Under the pieces are notes generated by a model. The model did not search any database. It worked only from the letters and a program-made list of their open reading frames with translations, and was not told where the DNA came from. Below, piece after piece: positions 58,375 to 64,000 of a stretch of DNA of 64,000 bases (positions within the stretch are counted from its first letter, which is position 1; each line of letters begins with the position of its first letter). The position numbers and the translations under genes were made by a program. The stretch is from positions 1 to 64,000 of the forward strand of contig NZ_JADWYO010000001.1 in NCBI RefSeq assembly GCF_022414595.1, in the 5' to 3' direction. Origin of the DNA: Streptomyces sp. MUM 203J. GTDB lineage: Bacteria > Actinomycetota > Actinomycetes > Streptomycetales > Streptomycetaceae.

Positions 58375-60054
58375 TTACTTGAAGGAGACCTCGGCGAAGT
58401 TCTCCTGCGTCAGCGGGGAGACGTTCATCGGGTTGACGTTCTTGCCGAAGGCGATGGCCGGCGGCGAGGAGGAGATCGGCAGACCCGGCAGGTAGTCCAT
58501 GATCTTCTCGTTGGCGGCCTTGTAGGCCTCCACACGCTTGGCCGGGTCGGTCTCCTTGGAGGCGCCGGTCACGGCGTCGAAGACCGCGGACTCCTTGAAG
58601 CCCCACTGCTTGTCGTACCCGGCGAACCAGGTGCCGATGAAGTTGTAGCCGTCGTTGAAGTCACCGGTCCAGCCCAGCATGTGCAGGGCACAGGAACCCG
58701 ACTCGGTGGCGTCCAGGTAGTCCGGGGCCCACTTCATGGGCTTGGGGGTGACCTGGATGCCGGCCTTCTCCAGGTCGGCCTTCATCAGCTCGAAGATGTC
58801 CTGCGGGGCGGGCATGTACGGGCGGGTGACCTCGGTCGGGTAGCAGAACTCGACCTTCAGGCCGGACTCGCCGGCGTCCTTCAGCAGCTGCTTGGCCTTG
58901 GCGGTGTCGAAGCCGTACGTCTTCACCTTGTCGGACCAGCCGTCGACCGTGTCGGGCATGAACTGGGTCGCGACCTTGCCGCCCTCGGGGAGCTGGGTCT
59001 TGACGATGTTCTCGCGGTCGATGGCGTGCGCGATGGCCTGGCGGACCTCGGGCTTCTTCAGCGCCGGGTTCTTCTCCTGGGTCATGCCCAGGTAGAAGAT
59101 GTTGAAGACGTCACGGGTGGGGACCTGGAAGCCCTCGCCCTCCAGCGTCTTCACGTCAGCCGGGGACACCAGGTCGTAGCCGTCGATGTCGCCGGCCTGG
59201 AGGGCCTGACGGCGGCCTTCCTCGGTGTCGATGGTGCGGAAGACCAGGTTCTTGATCTTGGCCTTGTCGCCCCAGTAGTCGTCGAAGCGCTGAAGGGTGA
59301 CTTCCTTGTTGCCCTTGTTCCAGCCGGTGATCTTGTACGGACCGGTGCCGGAGACCGTGCCGGGCTCCTGGCTGTACTTGGGGTACGTGATCGCGTCGTC
59401 GGAACCGGTCGCGGCCTGCTTCTGGTACTCCTTGAGGGCCTTGGGCGAGTGGATCGCGAGGGCCTGGAGGGAGAAGCCGCCGGGCAGCTGGGCGGAGGCC
59501 TCGTGGACCTCGATGACGGCGGTGTTCTCGTCCTTGGCGGTGCAGGACTTGTAGTTCGCCTTCGGCGCGTCCTTGTCCTCGTTCTTGGCGAAACCACCCA
59601 TGATGGTCTGCCAGTAGTACGAGACGGCGCTCGACTGGTAGGTGCCGGTCCAGTTGAACCAGTGATCGTAGTTGGCGCAGACCGCCTCGGCGTTGAGGGA
59701 CTCGCCGTCGTGGAACTTCACGCCCTTGCGGAGGTTGAAGGTCCACACGGTGCCGGCGGCGTTGCTCTCCCACGTCTCGGCCAGGCCGCCGACGAGTTTG
59801 CTGCCGCCGGACTCGTGCTCCAGCAGCGCCTCGAAGGCCTGCCGGGTGACGCGGAAGGTCTCGCCGTCGCTGGCGAGGGCCGGGTCGAGGGAGCTCGGGT
59901 CACCGGCTCCCGCGAAGACGAAGGTGTCCTTCGCCCCGTCCTTGCCGTCTCCGGCGCCGTCCTTCCCGCGCTCGCTGGCGCAGCCCGTGGCAATCATTCC
60001 GACGGCCAGCGCCGCGGTGACCGCCCGGACCGTACGGGACTTGAATATTCGCAT
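58375..60054 (-). CDS. dppA: Peptide ABC transporter substrate-binding lipoprotein
   Basis: A 559-residue SBP_bac_5 protein. The basic N-terminus and hydrophobic segment end in a lipobox, GMIATGC, so it is a membrane-anchored lipoprotein. The mature domain starts TFVFAGAGDPSSLDPALASDGE, and VWTFNLRKGVKFHDGESLNAEAV is a family signature. It captures di- or oligopeptides for DppBCDF. The start ATG at 60054 is the first codon of the signal peptide; a longer frame to 60177 has no signal. Gene order dppA-B-C-D-F is complete. Confidence 0.95.
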   Translation of the reverse strand: MRIFKSRTVRAVTAALAVGMIATGCASERGKDGAGDGKDGAKDTFVFAGAGDPSSLDPALASDGETFRVTRQAFEALLEHESGGSKLVGGLAETWESNAAGTVWTFNLRKGVKFHDGESLNAEAVCANYDHWFNWTGTYQSSAVSYYWQTIMGGFAKNEDKDAPKANYKSCTAKDENTAVIEVHEASAQLPGGFSLQALAIHSPKALKEYQKQAATGSDDAITYPKYSQEPGTVSGTGPYKITGWNKGNKEVTLQRFDDYWGDKAKIKNLVFRTIDTEEGRRQALQAGDIDGYDLVSPADVKTLEGEGFQVPTRDVFNIFYLGMTQEKNPALKKPEVRQAIAHAIDRENIVKTQLPEGGKVATQFMPDTVDGWSDKVKTYGFDTAKAKQLLKDAGESGLKVEFCYPTEVTRPYMPAPQDIFELMKADLEKAGIQVTPKPMKWAPDYLDATESGSCALHMLGWTGDFNDGYNFIGTWFAGYDKQWGFKESAVFDAVTGASKETDPAKRVEAYKAANEKIMDYLPGLPISSSPPAIAFGKNVNPMNVSPLTQENFAEVSFK

Positions 60055-60272
60055 GGGCCACCCCTGGTTTGGCCTAGTGAACGAGGTCTTGAGTGGGCCG
60101 AAGACTACCCACGGGTGGCCACCCGGAGAACAGTCCGGATAGCGGTGATACCTAGTCGAGACCCGGACAGTCGCCAAACCGGTCAGATCCGGGACAAGCC
60201 CTCTGCGCGCGTTAACACCCCGGACATACGGGGGAGTTCGCCAGGGGCTTCGGACGACCGCCGAAGGGCAGG

Positions 60273-61049
60273 TCAGCGCTGCTGCGGGTACCCGTAGCCG
60301 CCGGGCGGCGGGGCGGCGGCCAGGTGGGCCTCACGGTCGTAGAACGGCCGGGCGTGGGCGCGCAGCCACATCGCGACCGGGTCGTACGGATCGGACATCG
60401 CGACCGTCGACACCGGGAGCCCGTCGGGTACGGCTCCGACGGACTGGGCCATCATCGCGCGCACCGCGTCGACGGAGCCCGGGCCCGTGTCGTACAGGTC
60501 GAGGCCGATGGCCAGGTACGGCGTGCCAAGCGCGGGCTGCACCCAGGCGCGGCGCAGGGAGCGGACGGCCGCGGTGCGGTGGGCGTTCTGGGTGAGCAGT
60601 GCGTAGAACTGCGGGAGCGGGAGGGCGGGCTCGCCGAGCCGCAGGGGGCCGGCGGGCATGCGGTCCAGGCCGGTGGCGATGCGGCGCAGGTCGGCCCACG
60701 GGATGCCGACGCCGCCACCGGGGCTGTGCGGGTTCAGCCAGATGCCCCAGCGGTCCGGGTAGAGGGTGCGGGCCAGGTCGCGGACGGGGACGACCTCGTG
60801 CGCGCGGGTCCAGCCGGAGGCGGCGAGTTCCTGGGGGGAGGTGACGCAGGGGGCGTAGCCGTGTCCGTCCAGTTCCACCTTTCCGTACTGGGCGTCCGGG
60901 GTGCCGGGGTGGCCCTGCCAGAGCAGCATCCAGACCCTGGAGTCGGCGAGGGCGTGCAGCAGCGCCTCGTAGGCGTCGTAGCGACCGGGCGTGACCTGCC
61001 GCAGCGTGTGCTCGACCCCGCTGTTCGCCGCCGTTCCTGACGCGCCCAC
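60273..61049 (-). CDS. SseB-family protein (first paralogue)
   Basis: A 258-residue protein from GTG 61049, with GGAGCCAG directly upstream. It has the enhanced-serine-sensitivity SseB domain (YAPCVTSPQELAASGW, PVRDLARTLYPDRWGIWLNP, GVGIPWADLRRIATG) and a C-terminal SseB_C-like half (WVQPALGTPYLAIGLDLYD), then a tail of Gly/Tyr/Pro. SseB relatives raise serine sensitivity in E. coli; the mechanism is unknown, and some relatives occur in type VII secretion loci. A second paralogue lies 0.8 kb upstream. The tail PPPGGYGYPQQR is typical of streptomycete versions. Confidence 0.85.
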   Translation of the reverse strand: MGASGTAANSGVEHTLRQVTPGRYDAYEALLHALADSRVWMLLWQGHPGTPDAQYGKVELDGHGYAPCVTSPQELAASGWTRAHEVVPVRDLARTLYPDRWGIWLNPHSPGGGVGIPWADLRRIATGLDRMPAGPLRLGEPALPLPQFYALLTQNAHRTAAVRSLRRAWVQPALGTPYLAIGLDLYDTGPGSVDAVRAMMAQSVGAVPDGLPVSTVAMSDPYDPVAMWLRAHARPFYDREAHLAAAPPPGGYGYPQQR

Positions 61050-61261
61050 CTGGCTCCCGCCCCTCGCTCCGTGTGACTTGCGGGGCCAGCTTATGCGGCC
61101 TCGTGGCGAACGGGTCGGCGGCGGGGCGCTTCTTTCCCCGCCGTGCCCGATCACCGCCGCGCGGCGGGAGCCCGTTCCCGTGACCGGGGGCTCCGGCTCC
61201 GGCGGGCCGAAACCCGTCCGGCAGCCCCGGCACGGTCGCCGGGCGGACGTGGGCTCGCCGT

Positions 61262-61582
61262 TCAGCGTCCGACATCCGGCGAGGCGATGTCCTCCCCGGC
61301 GACGCGGGTGATCCGGGCGGTCCACGACCAGGGCTTCCGGGGCGGATCCCAGGTCACCTCGACCTCTGTGCCGTGGAACTCGCGCGCGAGTCGCGTCACC
61401 ATGTCCGCAGCCGCGGCCCGCGCCTCCGGTGGGCCGGTGCCGATCGGCACGTCCAGGCGCCCGCAGAGCATTCCGCCTTCCACGGTGAGGAGACCGTGAC
61501 GCCAGCCCTCCGGAGTCGCGAACAGGACGATCTCCCCGGGCAGGCCGGAGGGAGGCCGTTTCTCCCGCTGCCGTCCCGCCAC
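61262..61582 (-). CDS. Small conserved-looking protein between the SseB paralogues
   Basis: A 106-residue soluble protein from GTG 61582 (GGATGGA upstream). The body is LPGEIVLFATPEGWRHGLLT, then MLCGRLDVPIGTGPPEARAA, then EFHGTEVEVTWDPPRKPWSW, and looks like a compact alpha/beta fold. No catalytic motif is seen. It lies in line with the SseB genes on the same strand, so a shared role is possible. The frame continues upstream to 61738 but becomes Arg/Pro-rich noise. Confidence 0.65.
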   Translation of the reverse strand: MAGRQREKRPPSGLPGEIVLFATPEGWRHGLLTVEGGMLCGRLDVPIGTGPPEARAAAADMVTRLAREFHGTEVEVTWDPPRKPWSWTARITRVAGEDIASPDVGR

Positions 61583-61852
61583 GGTTCCATCCAACACTGC
61601 GGGTCGGCCGGCCCGGGCGCCGGGGGTGTCCGGGGCACGGGCCGCGGGGGCCGGGCGCCGGACGACAGGCCGAACCCGCGTCGGCGGAGCCCGCACCCCG
61701 GGCGCGGGGCGAGGCCGGCTCCGGGCCTCACGGGGCAACGCCCGGGTGCGCGACGCCTCTTCCGGCGCGCGACGGGCGGCGGCCCGAGCCCGTGCGGCGT
61801 ACGAGAACAGGCATCGCCCCGGCGGCCCCCGGTCGCGGCTGCCCAGCGGGTG

Positions 61853-62623
61853 CTACGGCTCCCGGCAGTAGAACGGGCGGACCTTCTCCAGCATCCAGTC
61901 CCCCACCGGATCCGACGCCACGTCCAGGAGGACGAGGTTGACCGGCCACGGGACGGGGACGCGGCCGAGGGCGCGGCCGAGGGCGTCCATCGCGACCGTG
62001 CGGTCCGCGCTCTCCCAGGAGGACAGCTGCACGCCCACGAACAGGGCGGGCGGCTCACCTTCGACGCTGGCCAGGGCCCGGCGGGCCGTCAGGATCAGGC
62101 CGGTCGCGGCGAACTCCTCCCCGGCCGCGGCCAGGAAGTCCACCGGGTCGTCCTTCCAGTCCGGTTCGAAGAGCCGCACCCGGGCCCCGGAGGCGGGACC
62201 GTCCAGCGGGGTGCGCCCGGTGCGGCACAGTTCCGCGACAGCCGGGGGCGGCAGCGGCGCCCCGACCGCGCCGCCCGGGTTCACGGCGATGCCGAGCTGC
62301 GGCGGCAGTCCCCGCGCGAACTCGACCGCGGGCGCCACCGCGTACGCCATGTGGCCGCCCACGCAGTGCCGGAACTGCGCTTCGGAGCTGAACACCGGGA
62401 CGTACGGCTGTCCGTCGAGTTCCAGGGTCGGCAGGTCGAGGCCGGGCCCGCCGGGTCCCGCGCTGTCGGGGCCACCGCCCTTGGGCAGGGGTATCCACAG
62501 CTGGCTGCGGCCGAGGACCTCCGCTATCCGGGCCCCGGCGCCGGGGTGACCGACGGAGGCCGCGAGGACTTCTTCCAACTCGTTGGCGGGCCAGGCGGTG
62601 GCCGCTGCGGCGACGCTCTCCAC
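61853..62623 (-). CDS. SseB-family protein (second paralogue)
   Basis: A 256-residue protein with the same architecture as the paralogue at 60273. WIPLPKGGGPDSAGPGGPG is followed by YVPVFSSEAQFRHC, LGIAVNPGGAVGAPLPP and a C-terminal half (PALFVGVQLSSWESADRTVA, then VGDWMLEKVRPFYCREP). The GTG at 62623 is preceded by AGGA at nine bases and gives a length matching the paralogue. It could also begin at other in-frame GTG codons. It is the upstream member of the cluster, near the gcv operon. Confidence 0.82.
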   Translation of the reverse strand: MESVAAAATAWPANELEEVLAASVGHPGAGARIAEVLGRSQLWIPLPKGGGPDSAGPGGPGLDLPTLELDGQPYVPVFSSEAQFRHCVGGHMAYAVAPAVEFARGLPPQLGIAVNPGGAVGAPLPPPAVAELCRTGRTPLDGPASGARVRLFEPDWKDDPVDFLAAAGEEFAATGLILTARRALASVEGEPPALFVGVQLSSWESADRTVAMDALGRALGRVPVPWPVNLVLLDVASDPVGDWMLEKVRPFYCREP

Positions 62624-62699
62624 GATGTGCGTTCCTGTGTCCTTCCGTACCTGCTCCGGATCTCCCCGGTACCTGCGCTCGCACCCTAGCCGGTCGGCG

Positions 62700-63380
62700 T
62701 CACCGGAAGGCGATCCGTGCCAGTCCCGACGCCGCAGCCCGGTCCAGCAGCACCGCCGAGGCGCAGCCCGCCGGCGGCTCACCCCGCTCGGCGTCCCGCA
62801 CCAGGCGGCCGACGGCCCCGCGGTGCCGCGCGAAGGCGTACACCGAGACGCCCCGCCCCCGTTCCCGCTGGCCCTCACGGGCCGTGCCGGGGTCCACGTC
62901 GAGCAGCAGCAGATGCAGCGCCCGCCCCCGGCGCCGGGCCTCCCGGGCCAGCCAGCGGCGCACCCACGCCTGGGTGCCGCAGTCATGGACGACGAGCCCG
63001 CGGCCGCGGCGCAGGTCCCGCCACAGCCCGCCGTAGTGGGCGGCCCGCACGAGCGGGCGGTAGAGGGCGTACGGGAGGAAGCGCAGGCCCCGCGGCAGCC
63101 GCCGCTCCCAGCGCTCGCGGGCGTCCTGGGAGTCGACCGCCCGGTCCGGCACGGCCCTCCGGATGAGCGTGGACTTGCCGCTGCCGGGAAGGCCGGAGAC
63201 CACGACCAGGTCCCCTTCCGCGAAGGTCAGTTCGCGCGGCCCGCGCCCGGCGCGGTCCCGGAGGTCGCGGACGACTCCCGGGACCGGGAGCGCACGGATC
63301 GGCGCCCGCCGGGCCCGTCGGGCCCCCCGCACCGGCACCCCCGCGGTCGTGGCGTACGCGCCGGACCGCTGCATTGTCAT
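62700..63380 (-). CDS. P-loop NTPase (zeta-toxin/kinase-like AAA protein)
   Basis: A 226-residue protein from ATG 63380 (GGGAGGGG upstream). An N-terminal basic segment is followed by a Walker A motif, VVVSGLPGSGKSTLIRRAV, and a region of Arg-rich helices that resembles small polynucleotide- or metabolite-kinase-like P-loop proteins. VVHDCGTQAW and LHLLLLDVDPGTAREGQ are the likely later motifs. It is related in look to AAA_33-type kinases. The substrate is unknown. It diverges from gcvT over a region carrying a riboswitch. Confidence 0.78.
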   Translation of the reverse strand: MTMQRSGAYATTAGVPVRGARRARRAPIRALPVPGVVRDLRDRAGRGPRELTFAEGDLVVVSGLPGSGKSTLIRRAVPDRAVDSQDARERWERRLPRGLRFLPYALYRPLVRAAHYGGLWRDLRRGRGLVVHDCGTQAWVRRWLAREARRRGRALHLLLLDVDPGTAREGQRERGRGVSVYAFARHRGAVGRLVRDAERGEPPAGCASAVLLDRAAASGLARIAFR

Positions 63381-63524
63381 GGCCCCTCCCGAGTCGGCTC
63401 CCCACAGCCTGCCCATGAAGTGTAAAGAAACGGTAATAGCTCCAACCTGATTTGCCGACAAGGCGATACGACCTCACCCGGAGCCCCAGGTCAGCGGCAT
63501 ACCGCGGCACCGTGACGAGCGTGA

Positions 63525-63539
63525 CAAACCAAGGGTTTG
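63525..63539. promoter_or_regulatory. Perfect 6-3-6 palindrome in the gcv promoter region
   Basis: CAAACC-AAG-GGTTTG lies about 80 bases upstream of the glycine riboswitch. It overlaps a possible -35 hexamer TTGCCG (63537-63542), with GATGAT 16 bases further on as a weak -10. It may be an operator for the gcv genes or for the divergent P-loop gene. Confidence 0.45.
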
Positions 63540-63616
63540 CCGATCCGCACCCGCGTGCGATGATGTGCGCGCCGACACCCCTCGGGACCGGCCACAACCT
63601 CATACCGGCCGATCGA

Positions 63617-63875
63617 ATCCGTGCGGGAGAGTTCCGGACCGGCCTGCGAGAACACGCAGGCATCGGGTCCGGGCGCCGAAGGAGCAAGTTCCTCCCTTGA
63701 ATCTCTCAGGCCCCGCACCGCACGGATGAGGCAGATCTGAAAAGCGAGCCCTCCCGCTCCCGCGGTGAGCGCTCCACCCAAGGTGCAAGCCGCGTCCCCG
63801 GCCCCAGGCCGCCGGGTCACGGCGAACCTCTCAGGTTCCGATGACAGATGGGGAGGACAGACCGTCCTCGTCACC
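63617..63875 (+). promoter_or_regulatory. Tandem glycine riboswitch upstream of gcvT
   Basis: Two consecutive aptamers match the glycine riboswitch pattern. Aptamer 1 (about 63617-63743) has GTGCGGGAGAG at its start, CGCCGAAGGAGCAA in the core and AATCTCTCAGG before the closing stem. Aptamer 2 (about 63745-63875) repeats the core as CACCCAAGGTGCAA, then AACCTCTCAGGTTCCGATGA and ACAGATGGGGAGGA. The RNA leads directly into gcvT, so glycine should switch on expression of the glycine cleavage system. Boundaries are approximate. Confidence 0.9.
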
Positions 63876-63903
63876 TCTGCCCCCTGAACCTGGGAGCCAT
63901 TCC

Positions 63904-64000
63904 ATGAGCACAGCCCCCCGCCGCACCGCGCTCGACGCCCTGCACCGTTCGCTGGGCGCCACCATGACCGACTTCGCCGGCTGGGACATGCCGCTGCGGT
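63904..64000 (+). CDS. gcvT: Glycine cleavage system T protein (aminomethyltransferase), N-terminal part
   Basis: The first 32 codons of a gene cut by the window edge, from ATG 63904 with GGGAG eight bases upstream. RTALDALHRSLGATMTDFAG followed by WDMPLR is the conserved GcvT start. GcvT transfers the methylene group of glycine to tetrahydrofolate and releases ammonia. It is under the tandem glycine riboswitch. gcvH and glyA usually follow, outside the window. Confidence 0.93.
   Translation, partial: MSTAPRRTALDALHRSLGATMTDFAGWDMPLR

Overview
The window looks like a Streptomyces chromosome: very high GC, third-position G/C bias, frequent GTG starts, and few genes of foreign composition. From memory, gene content and order parallel the S. 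coelicolor interval from about SCO5470 (gcv genes) to SCO5535 (accB), read in reverse. That parallel is recalled, not searched.

Region 1 (1-4.4 kb) is the least conserved part. It holds the 5' end of an acyl-CoA carboxylase beta gene, a frameshifted 3' relic of an AAA ATPase, a membrane acyltransferase, the truncated N-terminal part of a giant WapA-like DNRLRE secreted protein, and a lower-GC gene behind it that looks like an orphan immunity gene.

Region 2 (4.4-25.6 kb) is mostly amino-acid metabolism. It contains citramalate synthase (cimA), a TetR regulator, agmatine deiminase, a two-gene urease (fused UreAB plus UreC, with no accessory genes here), ilvE, leuB, proline catabolism (pruA and proline dehydrogenase) with a divergent PucR-type regulator, serA, and the ilvBNC operon. 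ilvB is preceded by a 13-codon leader peptide and an attenuator hairpin. cimA has a similar but less certain arrangement.

Region 3 (25.6-53.6 kb) is housekeeping and regulation: two membrane GGDEF-EAL proteins (one with a degenerate EAL domain, one resembling RmdB), a 2-hydroxyacid dehydrogenase, an aldo/keto reductase, a sugar-dehydrogenase-like lipoprotein, a GNAT enzyme, an MMPL transporter, gatCAB with an inserted 79-aa gene, ligA, a short MetE-like protein, an SDR, a LOG-type hydrolase, mnmA with a cysteine desulfurase (tRNA 2-thiolation), a peptidoglycan amidase, a TetR regulator divergent from two tiny membrane proteins, a thioesterase and a TRIC-like channel.

Region 4 (54-64 kb) is a complete dipeptide/oligopeptide ABC transporter (dppABCDF), two SseB-type paralogues with a small gene between them, a P-loop ATPase, and a tandem glycine riboswitch leading into gcvT, which runs off the end.

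Regulatory DNA is rich: perfect palindromes sit upstream of cimA, leuB, the PucR gene, the thioesterase and gcvT, and strong terminator hairpins lie at most operon ends.
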